Counted from the stretch's first letter, positions 8,818 through 18,552 are shown. The stretch: DNA of 64,000 bases from Bradyrhizobium sp. 195 (GCF_023101665.1 NZ_CP082161.1:3410001-3474000); one strand, 5' to 3'. The notes: a model not told the origin generated them from the letters alone. Made by a program: numbers and translations.

Positions 8818-10191
8818 TCAGGCGGCGCGTCCCTGTCGTTCGATGTCCTGCACCAGCCGCCGGCCGGATTGCGCCAGCAGCTCTTTCTTCGTTTCCAGCC
8901 CGTCAACCAGCAATTGGCCATTCCGTTTCTTCCAGGCGCCACCGATCATCACGGCCTCGATATTCGCGAGGCTCGTCTGCATCACGACGGTCGCAACCGG
9001 ATCGTGCACCGGGACAAGGTTGAGGTCGGAGGCGTTGATGATGACGAGGTCGGCGAGCTTGCCCGGCGTCAGCGATCCGATCTGATGCTCGCGACCGAGC
9101 ATGTGGGCGCCTTCCGTCGTGATCCAGCGCAGGGCCTCGCGGACGGGGATCGTGGTCGTTGCCGGAATGGCGCCACTCACTTTGCGTGTGTCCGCATTGT
9201 CGAGCGACCGCTGCATCGACAGCGCGATGCGGGCCGCGGAGAAGAGATCGCCGGCCAGGATGGATTCGAGGTCAATGCCGATCGTCGGGCGGACGCCACG
9301 CTTCAACAGGCGTCCGGTAATCGGGAAGCCGTGGCCCTGGATCATCTCGTTCTCTGGCGTCACCGAGAAGGACACGCCGAGATCGACCATCCGGTCGAGC
9401 AGATCATCAGCCAGATCGTTGCCATGGACGATGTTGATGCCCGCGCCGACGAGGCCGGCCGCAATCAGCTTCTCCCAGCCGCCTGGAGTCTTGGCCGGTC
9501 CGCCGCCCTGATGCATGGAGGCGATCAGCTTCAGCTCCCGCGCCATGCGGAAGTCATGCATGGCGACGTCGAGGGTCGAATAATGCGGGCCGAGAATGGC
9601 GAGCCCCAATGTGACGAGGCCATCGCGATCGGCGAGGGGGCCTGCAAGCAGCCGCTCGACCTCGCGGCGCGGATGCGGCACCTCCGAGAAATGCGGCTCG
9701 CCCGGCTTCGGCTCAGGTTTCGGCGAGCCGTGGAAAAAGGCGGCGCGAATGCCGCTCTCGATCAGGCCGCGCACGGCAGCGTCAGTGTGATCGGGGGTCG
9801 GATTGTTGTGGCACCAGTCGACCAGCGTGGTGGTGCCGCAATTGATCTGGTTCAGCGCGCCGACGAGGGTGGCGATATGGATGTCCTCGGGCCGGAATAC
9901 CGTGGCGAGGCCGGCATGCATGCGGCGGAAATATTCCAGCAGCGTCCAGTTCGCGGCATAGCCGCGCAAGCCCGTCTGCCAGGTGTGCATATGCGCGTTG
10001 ATCAGGCCGGGAATGACGATGCGGCCCTTGCCGTCGACAATCTCGGTGTCGGCCGCGCCGCTGCCGAAATCGATCGATGGCCGCACCTCGACGATGCGGC
10101 TGCCCTCGACCAGCACGTCGCCGGTCGCGAGATCGCCAATCGCGTCATCCATGCTGATGACGGTGGCTGATTTGATCAGCGTGCGCTGCAT
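8818..10191 (-). CDS. Metal-dependent amidohydrolase (ATZ/TRZ / cytosine deaminase-like)
   Basis: 457 residues with the amidohydrolase TIM-barrel metal motif: HMHTWQTG (HxH) after VIPGLINA near residue 67, further histidines in IASMHQGGGP and INIVHGND, and the aspartate in PTIGIDLES. A small beta-sandwich frames the barrel. Relatives deaminate or dechlorinate N-heterocycles and related ring compounds, so it may start the breakdown of a nitrogen-substituted ring that feeds hydroxyquinol. It is not of the gamma-resorcylate decarboxylase type by length or motifs. It sits 4 bases after the maleylacetate reductase stop. Confidence 0.85.
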   Translation of the reverse strand: MQRTLIKSATVISMDDAIGDLATGDVLVEGSRIVEVRPSIDFGSGAADTEIVDGKGRIVIPGLINAHMHTWQTGLRGYAANWTLLEYFRRMHAGLATVFRPEDIHIATLVGALNQINCGTTTLVDWCHNNPTPDHTDAAVRGLIESGIRAAFFHGSPKPEPKPGEPHFSEVPHPRREVERLLAGPLADRDGLVTLGLAILGPHYSTLDVAMHDFRMARELKLIASMHQGGGPAKTPGGWEKLIAAGLVGAGINIVHGNDLADDLLDRMVDLGVSFSVTPENEMIQGHGFPITGRLLKRGVRPTIGIDLESILAGDLFSAARIALSMQRSLDNADTRKVSGAIPATTTIPVREALRWITTEGAHMLGREHQIGSLTPGKLADLVIINASDLNLVPVHDPVATVVMQTSLANIEAVMIGGAWKKRNGQLLVDGLETKKELLAQSGRRLVQDIERQGRAA

Positions 10192-10195
10192 CGCC

Positions 10196-11275
10196 TCACG
10201 CCGCCGCTTTGGTCGCGGCCGGCGGCTCGCCGGCCCAGGCGCGTGCGATCAGGTCGCGGATGGCATTGCGGTCGAGCGGACGCGGGTTCCAGTAGGCATT
10301 CGTCACAGCAAGCTCGGCCGCCTTGTCGATCCCGCTTTCGGGCATGCCGACGTCGCGCAGCGCAAGTTTCGCGCCCAGTCGCTTGGCAAGGTCGTAGAGC
10401 CCCTGTGATGCATCCGCCGAGCCGATTGCGCGCGAGATCCGCGCCATCGCGTCCGGCACCGCCGGTGCGTTGTAGGCCAGCGCGTGCGGCAGCACGATGG
10501 TGTGGGTCTCGGCGTGCGGCAGATCAAAAGTGCCGCCGAGCGTGTGGCAGAGCTTGTGATGAAGCGCCATGCCGACGGTGCCGAGGCAGACGCCGCACAG
10601 CCAGGCCCCATAGAGCGCCTCGGTGCGGGCCTCGCGGTCGTCGGACTTGGCGGCGATCGCGGGCAGGGCGCGCGCGAGCGCGCGGATGCCTTCTTCCGCC
10701 ATCAGCGAGGTCACCGGATTGGTGTCGCGCGCATACAGCGCCTCGACGGCGTGGGCGATCGCGTTGATGCCGGATGTTGCGGCTAAGCTCACCGGCAGCG
10801 TCAGGGTAAGATCGACATCGTAGATCACGGTCTCGGGCAGGATCGCCGCATCGCGCACCGTGGTCTTCAACCCGTTCTCGGTCTGGCCGACGATCGGCGT
10901 CATTTCCGAGCCGGCATAGGTGGTGGCGATGCAGAGCTGGTTGACGCCGGTGCGCAAGGCCAGCGCCTTGCCGAGACCCGTGGTCGAACCGCCGCCGAGC
11001 GAGACGACGCAATCGGCATCGGACGCCTTCATGGCCGCAAGCGCGCGTTCCGTGACATCGACCGGCGTATGCATGGTGGCGCCGGGAAAGATGCCGGCAT
11101 AGAGCGCGCCGAGCGCGGCACCAAGATTCTTGCCCTGCGCCTCCTGCTGCGGCGTCGTCAGCACCAGCGCGCGGGTGCCGCCGAACCGTTCAACTTCGGC
11201 CTTCGCGTTCGCCAGCGTTCCGCTGCCGAACACGACGCGGCAGGGCAGGTTTTCGAAGGTGAACGAACCGATCAT
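10196..11275 (-). CDS. Maleylacetate reductase (iron-containing alcohol dehydrogenase family)
   Basis: 359 residues. NAD-binding part with VSLGGGSTTGLGKALALRTG near residue 95 and the conserved TTYAGSEMTPIVGQTE; the metal-binding C-terminal half has HKLCHTLGGTFDLPHAETH, whose histidines are the family hallmark. It reduces maleylacetate to 3-oxoadipate, the step right after hydroxyquinol cleavage. Its start overlaps the stop of the upstream Dabb gene by four bases, and the next gene follows within 4 bases, so it is embedded in the operon. Confidence 0.93.
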   Translation of the reverse strand: MIGSFTFENLPCRVVFGSGTLANAKAEVERFGGTRALVLTTPQQEAQGKNLGAALGALYAGIFPGATMHTPVDVTERALAAMKASDADCVVSLGGGSTTGLGKALALRTGVNQLCIATTYAGSEMTPIVGQTENGLKTTVRDAAILPETVIYDVDLTLTLPVSLAATSGINAIAHAVEALYARDTNPVTSLMAEEGIRALARALPAIAAKSDDREARTEALYGAWLCGVCLGTVGMALHHKLCHTLGGTFDLPHAETHTIVLPHALAYNAPAVPDAMARISRAIGSADASQGLYDLAKRLGAKLALRDVGMPESGIDKAAELAVTNAYWNPRPLDRNAIRDLIARAWAGEPPAATKAAA

Positions 11276-11595
11276 GCGCCGGTCTCTTTGATGGGATAAT
11301 CGACCTGGAAGCGCCCGATCCGCAAGTCACCCAGCGCCTCGCGTACGCGCAGATGTTCCGGATGGTTGGCATAGGCGGCGAGCGCGGCCTGGTCGGTGAA
11401 TTCGGAGAACAGGACCACGTCGCAGGCGTAATCGACTGCGCTGACGTCCATGCCGACTTCGATATGGGTGAGGCCGTCGATCCGGCCCTTGAGGCCCTCG
11501 AACAGGGTCTTGACCTTGACCCGGGCGGCGGAGCGCTCCTCGGAGGTCTCCCCGCGCAGCCGCCACATCACGATGTGCCTGATCGGGCCCGACAT
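11272..11595 (-). CDS. Dabb family (stress-responsive A/B barrel) protein
   Basis: 107 residues forming a dimeric alpha-beta barrel: starts MSGPIRHIVMWRLRG, has HIEVGMDVSAVDYACDVVLFSEF and a final ALGDLRIGRFQVDYP. Members occur beside aromatic degradation genes, where some act as cyclases or as small binding proteins. It is the first gene of the ten-gene minus-strand operon and is divergent from the LysR gene at 11702, with a 106-base shared promoter region. Confidence 0.85.
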   Translation of the reverse strand: MSGPIRHIVMWRLRGETSEERSAARVKVKTLFEGLKGRIDGLTHIEVGMDVSAVDYACDVVLFSEFTDQAALAAYANHPEHLRVREALGDLRIGRFQVDYPIKETGA

Positions 11596-11634
11596 TTCTG
11601 ATTTCCTCGCCTGCCATTCTCTCTTGTTGGGCTC

Positions 11635-11671
11635 ATTTTGCCTTGCAGAAATCGGAAATAAAGGTCAAAAT
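11635..11671. promoter_or_regulatory. Candidate LysR operator in the divergent promoter region
   Basis: An interrupted inverted repeat, ATTTTG-CCTT ... AAGG-T-CAAAAT with one unpaired base and a 16-base spacer, lies midway between the Dabb operon and the LysR gene. LysR regulators usually bind such a site next to their own gene. The assignment is by position and symmetry only. Confidence 0.3.
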
Positions 11672-11701
11672 TAGTAAGTCTCTTTTCCTCTTTTAGCAAA
11701 A

Positions 11702-12625
11702 ATGGACCGGCTGCTCCAACTCGAGGTCTTCTCCAAAACCGCCGAACTCGGCAGTCTTTCGAAAGCTGCCGAAATTCTGCGGATGTCGAACGCGGCCGCG
11801 AGCCGCCATCTCAGTGCGCTGGAGGAGCGGCTTGCCGTCCGGCTGATCGAGCGCAACACGCGGCGGCAATGGCTGACCGAAGCCGGGCAGGAGCTGCTGC
11901 AGCGTTGCAGCACGCTCTTGAACGAGCTCGCCGAAGCCGAGGACGCCGTCTCCGACCGCGCGCTGTCGCCGAAGGGCATGCTGCGCGTGACGTCTTCGCT
12001 GTCCTTCGCGATGATCTATCTGGCGCCGATGCTGCCCGCCTTCCGCGCGCTCTATCCAGATCTCAGCGTGCAGATCATCAGCGCCAACCGCTATCTCGAC
12101 TTCATCGAAGCCGGCATCGACGTCGCGATCCGCACGCGCGAGCACGAGCCGGATTCCAACATCATCGTCCGCCGCATCGGCCAGATGCATCGTGTGCTCG
12201 CGGCAGCTCCCTCCTACCTGGAGAAGCACGGCCGGCCGGAGCATCCTACCGATCTCACCCGCCACAACATGCTGATCTACAATCTCGCCAACGATCCCTA
12301 TTCGCTGCGGCTGAGCCAGGGCAGCACGACGCAGACGGTCCGGATCGCGCCGACGCTCGACAGCAATGACGGCCAGATCATCTGTGGTGCAGCCCGCGCA
12401 GGGCTCGGCATCCTGATCCAGCCGCTCTATATCGTTCAAGCCGATATCGCCGCCGGCCGGCTGGTGCCGGTCCTGATGGGCTGGGAATTGCCGCTGCTCA
12501 CCATGAACATCGCCTATCAAAACCGCGTCAGGCTGCCCGCCAAGATCAGGGTCTTCTCCGACTTCCTGGTCGGCTATATTCGCGAGCATTCGCAGCCGGG
12601 GATCTGGATCGATCCGGCGAAGTAA
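11702..12625 (+). CDS. LysR family transcriptional regulator
   Basis: 307 residues. The winged HTH at the N-terminus reads FSKTAELGSLSKAAEIL ... SNAAASRHLSALEERL, followed by the LTEAGQELLQ linker helix and a two-lobed effector domain. It is divergent from the hydroxyquinol operon, the usual arrangement for a regulator of ring-cleavage genes, but it also lies only 13 bases before the xylulokinase gene and is likely cotranscribed with it. It may thus connect both units. The effector is unknown. Confidence 0.92.
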   Translation: MDRLLQLEVFSKTAELGSLSKAAEILRMSNAAASRHLSALEERLAVRLIERNTRRQWLTEAGQELLQRCSTLLNELAEAEDAVSDRALSPKGMLRVTSSLSFAMIYLAPMLPAFRALYPDLSVQIISANRYLDFIEAGIDVAIRTREHEPDSNIIVRRIGQMHRVLAAAPSYLEKHGRPEHPTDLTRHNMLIYNLANDPYSLRLSQGSTTQTVRIAPTLDSNDGQIICGAARAGLGILIQPLYIVQADIAAGRLVPVLMGWELPLLTMNIAYQNRVRLPAKIRVFSDFLVGYIREHSQPGIWIDPAK

Positions 12626-12638
12626 GCGGAGAGCATTC

Positions 12639-14084
12639 ATGTATCTCGGCATCGATCTCGGCACCTCCGCGGTCAAGACCGTTCTCGTCGACGATGCCCA
12701 GCGCGTAATTGCAAGCGAGAGCCGGCCGCTGACGACGGCTTCGCCGCAGGCCGGCTACTATGAGCAGGATCCCGCGCAGTGGATCGATGCGGCCTTCGCC
12801 ACGCTGGACGCCCTGAAGGCAACGCATCCCGGCGAGCTGGCGGCAGTCGAAGGCATTGGACTGTCCGGCCAGATGCACGGCGCCACGCTGCTCGATGCGA
12901 GCTTGCGACCCTTGCGGCCCTGCATCCTCTGGAACGACGGACGCGCGGCCCTTGAGTGTCGTATCCTGGAGCTGCGCTGGCCCGCGTTGCGTGCGACGAC
13001 GGGCAACAAGGCGATGCCGGGTTTCACCGCGCCGAAGCTGCTCTGGATCGCGGCGCATGAGCCTGACATTTTTGCAGCGTTAAGGCTCGTTCTGTTGCCA
13101 AAAGCCTATTTGCGCCTGGTGCTATCAGGCGAGGCCATCGAGGACGTCTCGGATGCATCGGGATCGCTGTGGCTCGACGCCGCGCGCCGGGACTGGTCGG
13201 ACGCAGCACTGGCCGCGAGCGGCCTGTCGCGCGATCACATGCCGCGTCTCGTCGAGGGATGCGCGCCCGCAACGACCCTGCGCAGCGAGCTGGCGCGGCG
13301 TTGGGGCATGACGGGGCAGCCGATCATTGCGGGCGGCGCGGGGGACAATCCGGCAGGGGCCGTCGGCATCGGTGCGATCCGGCCAGGAACCGCCTTCGTG
13401 TCGCTGGGAACTTCGGGTGCCTTGCTGGCACCGACCGACAGGATTGCCGCAAACCCTGATCGCATCGTACACACGTTCTGCCACGCCATTCCCGGCATGT
13501 GGATTCAGGCTGGTGCGATCCTCTCGGCCGCCTCCTGCCTCGCCTGGATCGCTCGCTTGTTCGGCGTCACCGAGGCCGAGTTGCTGGCGCCGCTTGGATC
13601 GCGCCCGCAGGCGCCATCGCCGGTGAGCTTCCTGCCTTATCTCGCGGGTGAGCGGACGCCGCACGACGATCCCGTCGTGCGCGGCATGCTCGATGGTTTG
13701 AGCCACGGCACCGATCGCGAGATGATCGGGCAGGCGGTGCTCGAAGGCGTTGCTTTCGCGCTATCCGATTGCCGCGACGCACTCGCGAGTGCCGGCATTG
13801 CGATCGCGGAAGCGGATGTCATTGGCGGTGGATCGCGATCCCCGTTCTGGCTCTCGGTGCTGGCAAACGTGCTGAATGTTCCAGTCCATCGCTTTGCCGG
13901 GGGTGAGACCGGCGCGGCGTTCGGTGCGGCGAGATTGGGGCGGCTTGCTGTCACCGGTGAGGCAATCGATGTCGTATGCACGCGGCCGCAGCGCATCGAG
14001 ACGTTCGAACCTGACGCCGGGCTGACGGATGCTTATGCCGAGCGGCTTCCCGCGTGGCGCGAACTGTATCGGCCGCGCTACTAG
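12639..14084 (+). CDS. xylB: Xylulokinase (FGGY family carbohydrate kinase)
   Basis: 481 residues, the normal length for XylB. N-terminal ATPase-fold phosphate loop GIDLGTSAVK (residues 4-13), the substrate region GLSGQMHGATL near 75, and the second domain with GGAGDNPAGAVGIGAIRPG and VIGGGSRSPFW. It should phosphorylate D-xylulose or a related ketose with ATP in the cytoplasm. A good ribosome site (GGAGAG) precedes ATG 12639. No xylose isomerase or polyol dehydrogenase lies next to it, so it could serve a ketose imported by the ABC system just downstream. Confidence 0.85.
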   Translation: MYLGIDLGTSAVKTVLVDDAQRVIASESRPLTTASPQAGYYEQDPAQWIDAAFATLDALKATHPGELAAVEGIGLSGQMHGATLLDASLRPLRPCILWNDGRAALECRILELRWPALRATTGNKAMPGFTAPKLLWIAAHEPDIFAALRLVLLPKAYLRLVLSGEAIEDVSDASGSLWLDAARRDWSDAALAASGLSRDHMPRLVEGCAPATTLRSELARRWGMTGQPIIAGGAGDNPAGAVGIGAIRPGTAFVSLGTSGALLAPTDRIAANPDRIVHTFCHAIPGMWIQAGAILSAASCLAWIARLFGVTEAELLAPLGSRPQAPSPVSFLPYLAGERTPHDDPVVRGMLDGLSHGTDREMIGQAVLEGVAFALSDCRDALASAGIAIAEADVIGGGSRSPFWLSVLANVLNVPVHRFAGGETGAAFGAARLGRLAVTGEAIDVVCTRPQRIETFEPDAGLTDAYAERLPAWRELYRPRY

Positions 14085-14213
14085 CACGCCTCGACGTTGC
14101 ATTCTCGCGTGTTCGGTATTGCTCTGGCCTGCGGCGTTTTGTTTAATGCGTGAACCGCGCTGACAGAACGATCGAGACGCGGGTGGGAAACGCATTGTGC
14201 GCCGGGAGGCACG

Positions 14214-15737
14214 ATGAACGATCCGATCCTCGAGATGCGCGGGGTCTCAAAATCCTTCTTTGGCATCAAAGCGCTGCGTGCCGTCGATCTCACTGTCTAT
14301 GCCGGCGAAGTGCATGCCTTGATGGGCGAGAACGGCGCCGGCAAGTCGACGCTGATGAAGATCCTGTCCGGCGCCTACAGGCCTGATCCCGGCGGCGAGA
14401 TCCGCATCGAAGGACACCCGGTGCGGATCGAAGGTCCGCTCGGCGGCCGCAACGCAGGCATCTCCATCATCTATCAGGAACTGTCGCTCGCCCCCAATCT
14501 CAGTGTCGCCGAGAATATTTATCTGGGACGCGAGATCTCGCGTTCGGGAATGCTGGCGCGCGGTGTCATGCGCGAGGGCGTCGGCCCCATCCTGAAACGG
14601 CTGGGCGCAGACTTCCTGCCATCGACGCTGGTGGCGCATCTCTCCATGGGCCAGCGGCAATTGGTCGAGATCGCGCGTGCGCTCCATGCGAGGTCAAAGA
14701 TCCTGATCATGGACGAGCCGACCACGGCGCTGTCGGCCGGCGAGAGCGCGCGGCTGTTCGCGCTGATCCGCCAGCTTCGCGCCGAGGGCCTCGCTATCAT
14801 CTACATCTCGCATCGGATGGACGAGGTCTACGCGCTCGGCGACCGCGTCACCGTGCTGCGCGACGGCAGGCTGGTCGGCTCGCTCGACAAGCAGGACATT
14901 CGCGCCGACACCATCGTGCGGCTGATGGTCGGGCGCGACGTCTCATCGTTCTACAAGAAGGACCACGATCCGGAGGCGGGGCGGGGACATCCCGTGCTCG
15001 CAGCGATCGATATGGCCGATGGTCAGCGCGTCAAGGGTTGCTCGCTCACCGTGCACGCGGGCGAGGTGGTAGGACTTGCCGGTCTGATCGGCGCCGGCCG
15101 CACCGAGCTTGCGCATCTCATGATCGGCGCGTTGCCCAAAACCTCCGGCCGGCTCGAGCTCGAGGGACGGCCGGTCGAGATCCGCAGCCCCGGTGAGGCG
15201 CTCGAGGCTGGGATCGCCTATCTGACCGAGGACCGCAAGGCGCTCGGCCTGTTCCTGGACATGTCATGTCTGGACAACATCAACCTCGCGGTGCTCGCGC
15301 GCGATGCGAAGCTCGGCTGGTTCCTGGATCGCGACAAGGCGCGCGAGCGCGCCGACAGGGCCTTCGCGGGGCTCAGCATCCGCGCCGCCAATGTCGCCGT
15401 CCCCGCAGGCGGGCTCTCCGGCGGCAATCAGCAGAAGCTGCTGCTGTCGCGGCTTCTCGCGATTGCACCAAAGGTGCTGATCCTCGACGAGCCGACGCGT
15501 GGCGTCGATGTCGGCGCCAAGTCGGAGATCTATTCGATCATCGACAATCTGGCCAAGGCGGGCACCGCCATCCTCGTCATCTCGTCCGATCTGCCTGAAA
15601 TCATCGGCATCTGCGACCGGGTTGTCGTCATGCGTGCCGGGCGCATGGCCGGCGAGGTCACGCGAGGTCCCAATTCGCCGCTGACACAAGAAGACATCAT
15701 GGCGCTTGCCACGGGGATGGAGCATCTGGATGCCTGA
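14214..15737 (+). CDS. Ribose-type ABC transporter ATP-binding protein (duplicated ABC domains)
   Basis: 507 residues. First ABC domain: GENGAGKST near residue 41, signature [15 protein letters not shown], and [12 protein letters not shown]. Second domain: degenerate Walker [12 protein letters not shown], signature [15 protein letters not shown], and [12 protein letters not shown]. This is the RbsA/XylG layout. A GGGAGG ribosome site lies a few bases before the ATG. It is separated from xylB by 129 bases and overlaps the permease start by eight bases. Confidence 0.93.
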   Translation: MNDPILEMRGVSKSFFGIKALRAVDLTVYAGEVHALMGENGAGKSTLMKILSGAYRPDPGGEIRIEGHPVRIEGPLGGRNAGISIIYQELSLAPNLSVAENIYLGREISRSGMLARGVMREGVGPILKRLGADFLPSTLVAHLSMGQRQLVEIARALHARSKILIMDEPTTALSAGESARLFALIRQLRAEGLAIIYISHRMDEVYALGDRVTVLRDGRLVGSLDKQDIRADTIVRLMVGRDVSSFYKKDHDPEAGRGHPVLAAIDMADGQRVKGCSLTVHAGEVVGLAGLIGAGRTELAHLMIGALPKTSGRLELEGRPVEIRSPGEALEAGIAYLTEDRKALGLFLDMSCLDNINLAVLARDAKLGWFLDRDKARERADRAFAGLSIRAANVAVPAGGLSGGNQQKLLLSRLLAIAPKVLILDEPTRGVDVGAKSEIYSIIDNLAKAGTAILVISSDLPEIIGICDRVVVMRAGRMAGEVTRGPNSPLTQEDIMALATGMEHLDA

Positions 15738-16773
15738 CAATGGTGCTTCGCAGGCCCAGCCCGCCGCGACCACGACGGCCAACGGTGCCGCGGCCGAGAC
15801 AAAGCGCCAGCGGGTGAGGATGCTGATCGGCGCACTCGGCATGCTCCCGGTGCTGCTGATTCTCTGCATCGGCTTCCATTTCCTGTCCGAGGGACGCTTC
15901 TTCACCGGACAAAATCTCGGCATCGTGTTGCAGCAGGCCGCAGTGAACACCGTGCTCGCCGCAGGCATGACCTTCGTCATCCTCACCGGCGGCATCGACC
16001 TCTCGGTCGGCTCGATCCTGGCGGCCTCAGCGATGGCCGGGTTGACGCTCTCCAAGCTGCCGGAGCTCGGAATGCTGTGGCTGCCGGCCGCGCTGCTCAC
16101 CGGCCTGGGCTTCGGTATCGTCAACGGCGCGCTGATTGCGCTGCTCCGCCTGCCGCCTTTCATCGTCACGCTCGGCTCTCTCACCGCCGTGCGCGGCCTG
16201 GCGCGGCTGCTCGGCGCCGACACCACCGTTTTCAATCCCTCCATTCCCTATGCCTTCATCGGCAACGGCTCGCTCACGCTCATCCCCGGCGTCGCGTCGA
16301 TCCCGTGGCTCTCGGTGATTGCCTTGCTCGTCATCCTGGTCTCGTGGCTGGTGCTGCGCCGGACCGTACTCGGCGTGCACATCTATGCGGTGGGCGGCAA
16401 TGAAAGCGCCGCGCGGCTTGCCGGCATCAAGGTTTGGGCCGTCCTGATCTTCGTCTACGGCATCTCCGGGCTTTTCGCCGGGCTCGGCGGCGCGATGCAG
16501 GCGGCGCGACTCTATGCGGCCAACGGCCTGCAGCTCGGTCAATCCTACGAGCTCGATGCGATCACGGCCGTGATCCTGGGCGGGACCTCCTTCGTCGGCG
16601 GCATCGGTTCGATCTGGGGCACGCTGGTCGGTGCGCTGATCATCGCCGTGCTGTCGAACGGCCTGATCCTCGTCGGCGTTTCCGACATCTGGCAATACGT
16701 GATCAAGGGCCTGGTGATCATCGGCGCCGTCGCGCTCGATCGCTACCGGCTGCAAGGCTCTGCCAGAACGTGA
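15730..16773 (+). CDS. Ribose-type ABC transporter permease
   Basis: 347 residues from MPDNGASQ, with ATG overlapping the end of the ATPase gene. A cytoplasmic N-tail rich in Ala/Thr precedes about ten membrane segments. Family landmarks are [15 protein letters not shown] near residue 95 and [20 protein letters not shown] near 285. Only one permease gene is present in this importer, so the channel is probably a homodimer, unlike the first importer in the window. Confidence 0.92.
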   Translation: MPDNGASQAQPAATTTANGAAAETKRQRVRMLIGALGMLPVLLILCIGFHFLSEGRFFTGQNLGIVLQQAAVNTVLAAGMTFVILTGGIDLSVGSILAASAMAGLTLSKLPELGMLWLPAALLTGLGFGIVNGALIALLRLPPFIVTLGSLTAVRGLARLLGADTTVFNPSIPYAFIGNGSLTLIPGVASIPWLSVIALLVILVSWLVLRRTVLGVHIYAVGGNESAARLAGIKVWAVLIFVYGISGLFAGLGGAMQAARLYAANGLQLGQSYELDAITAVILGGTSFVGGIGSIWGTLVGALIIAVLSNGLILVGVSDIWQYVIKGLVIIGAVALDRYRLQGSART

Positions 16774-16780
16774 AGGACGG

Positions 16781-16800
16781 TGCGCGCGTCTGAGCGCGCA
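16781..16800 (+). other. Intercistronic stem-loop before the binding-protein gene
   Basis: TGCGCGC and GCGCGCA form a 7-bp GC-rich stem with a 6-base loop just after the permease stop and before the substrate-binding protein gene. There is no T-run. It probably sets the message ratio of the two genes. Confidence 0.45.
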
Positions 16801-16874
16801 TGACGTGATACGGGATTCCGCTGCGGCAACTGGTCTGCCGTGCCGGGGACGAAGACAGACCAGGGAGGAAGTCC

Positions 16875-17822
16875 ATGTTGAAGACGATCATGCTCGCCGG
16901 CGCCGCGACGGCGCTTGTTCTTAGCACCGTGCCGTCCTCGGCCAAGGAGCTCAAGTCGATCGGTGTCTCGCTGGGGTCGATGGGCAACCCGTTCTTCGTC
17001 GCACTGTCGAAGGGCGCCGAGTTCGAGGCCAAGAAGACCAATCCCAATGTGAAGATCACGACGGTCGGCTTCGAATACGATCTCGGCAAGCAGGTGACCC
17101 AGATCGACAATTTCATTGCCGCCGGTGTCGATCTGATCCTGTTGAACCCGGGCGATCCCAAGGCTATCGGGCCGGCGATCAAGAAGGCGCAAGCCGCAGG
17201 CATCGTCGTCGTTGCGGTCGATACCGCGGCCGAAGGCGCCGATGCGACGGTGACCACGAACAACGTCCAGGCCGGCGAGATCTCGTGCCAGTACATCGTC
17301 GACAAACTGGGCGGCAAGGGCGACGTCATCATCGAGAACGGGCCGCAAGTCTCCGCCGTGATCGATCGTGTCGTGGGCTGCAAGAACGTGTTCTCGAAGA
17401 ATCCCGCCATCAAGGTGTTGTCCAACGACCAGGACGGCAAAGGCTCGCGCGAGGGCGGCCTCACCGTCGCGCAGGGCTATCTGACGCGTTTCCCCAAGAT
17501 CGACGCCATCTTCGCCATCAACGATCCGCAGGCGATCGGCACCGATCTTGCGGCTCGCCAGCAGAACCGCAGCGGCATCGTCATCACTGCGGTCGATGGC
17601 GCGCCCGATATCGAAGCGGCGCTGAAAGATCCGCAATCGCCGCAGATCCAGGCCTCGGCTTCGCAGGACCCGTTCTTCATGGCGCGGCGGGCCGTGCAGG
17701 TCGGTGTCGGCATTCTCAATGGCCAGAAGCCGGCCTCGACCGTCGAGCTGCTGCCGTCCAAGCTCGTGACCAGGGACAACGTCGCCCAGTACAAGGGCTG
17801 GACCTCGGATCGCTCCCAGTAA
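16875..17822 (+). CDS. Ribose-type sugar ABC transporter substrate-binding protein
   Basis: 315 residues with a signal peptide (MLKTIMLAGAATALVLS, cleavage near SSA-KE). The mature part has the RbsB pattern: SLGSMGNPFFVALSKGAEFEA, VDTAAEGADATVTTNN, and a ligand/hinge segment IDAIFAINDPQAIGTDLAA. Strong GGGAGGA ribosome site before the ATG. It is the last gene of the xylB-ABC unit. The ligand is probably a pentose, ketose or polyol, inferred from the kinase. Confidence 0.92.
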   Translation: MLKTIMLAGAATALVLSTVPSSAKELKSIGVSLGSMGNPFFVALSKGAEFEAKKTNPNVKITTVGFEYDLGKQVTQIDNFIAAGVDLILLNPGDPKAIGPAIKKAQAAGIVVVAVDTAAEGADATVTTNNVQAGEISCQYIVDKLGGKGDVIIENGPQVSAVIDRVVGCKNVFSKNPAIKVLSNDQDGKGSREGGLTVAQGYLTRFPKIDAIFAINDPQAIGTDLAARQQNRSGIVITAVDGAPDIEAALKDPQSPQIQASASQDPFFMARRAVQVGVGILNGQKPASTVELLPSKLVTRDNVAQYKGWTSDRSQ

Positions 17823-17861
17823 GCCGTCCGCAGCCGGAAGTGATCGAACCACGAAACGACG

Positions 17862-17887
17862 GGCGGCGTATTGATCCACGCCGTCCG
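17862..17887 (+). terminator. Stem-loop after the xylB-ABC unit
   Basis: GGGCGGCGT pairs with ACGCCGTCC (9 bp including one G-U) around an 8-base loop, 40 bases after the binding-protein stop. No T-run follows, so it may be a processing or Rho-assisted end. Confidence 0.35.
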
Positions 17888-17993
17888 CGGCGCCAGAGTC
17901 GCCAACACACGCTGATCAGCTGTCCGAGCGCGTCAGGCCGCCTGTTGTGTTAGCTTCGCGCAACCTCGATCGGTCGAATCGGAAGCAGATCTC

Positions 17994-18485
17994 GTGAAAG
18001 CCAAGACAGCCGGCATCTCATCCGGCACCGCATCCGGCACCGCGTGGCGGCATGCCAATATCGGTCGCCTGCTCAACAACGCGGTGCGGCGCTTCGAGGG
18101 CCGCGTGCTCGAATTGATGAGCGAGCGGGGACACGACGAGACGCGCATTGCGCATGTCAGCCTGACCCGCAATCTCGACGTCGAGGGGACGCGGCTCACA
18201 GAGCTTGCCCGCCGTGCCTCGATGAGCAAGCAGGCGATGGGCGAGCTGGTCGATCAATGCGCGGAGCTCGGCCTCGTCGATCGCATCGCGGACCCGACCG
18301 ACCGTCGTGCGCGCATTGTCATGTTCACGCGGGCCGGTCACAAATGGCTCGATGCCTTCCGCGATGCGGTCGACATCGCCGAGCAGGAGATGCGTACCGA
18401 GCTCGGCAAGGCCACGATGGAGGCGATCCTGAAGGGGCTGGCGCTCTATGGCGCGAAGTTCGACACGCTCGACGATGCCGATTAG
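17994..18485 (+). CDS. MarR family transcriptional regulator
   Basis: 163 residues from a GTG start. Residues 50-115 carry the winged helix: LTRNLDVEGTRLTELARRASMSKQAMGELVDQ and the wing IADPTDRRARIVMFT, a classic MarR DPxDRR pattern. It lies 67 bases upstream of an aromatic FAD monooxygenase on the same strand, with a perfect 14-bp palindrome in the gap. It likely represses that gene and loses DNA binding with a phenolic ligand; the ligand is inferred. Confidence 0.88.
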   Translation: MKAKTAGISSGTASGTAWRHANIGRLLNNAVRRFEGRVLELMSERGHDETRIAHVSLTRNLDVEGTRLTELARRASMSKQAMGELVDQCAELGLVDRIADPTDRRARIVMFTRAGHKWLDAFRDAVDIAEQEMRTELGKATMEAILKGLALYGAKFDTLDDAD

Positions 18486-18495
18486 TCATGCAACT

Positions 18496-18509
18496 TGACG
18501 ATATCGTCA
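18496..18509. promoter_or_regulatory. Perfect palindrome, candidate MarR operator
   Basis: TGACGATATCGTCA is a 14-bp perfect palindrome placed 11 bases after the marR-type gene and 44 bases before the TTG start of the monooxygenase gene. MarR dimers bind short palindromes of this kind. Confidence 0.5.
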
Positions 18510-18552
18510 GGCGTCCTTACCATGCAGGATAATGCCGGTAGGGAGAAGCGTC

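Noticed and set aside
7933..10170. Very long open frame on the plus strand opposite the dioxygenase, dehydrogenase and amidohydrolase genes
   Set aside because: It is an antisense shadow caused by high GC at third codon positions; the product is His/Arg/Ala-rich with no domain, while the minus-strand genes have full catalytic motifs.
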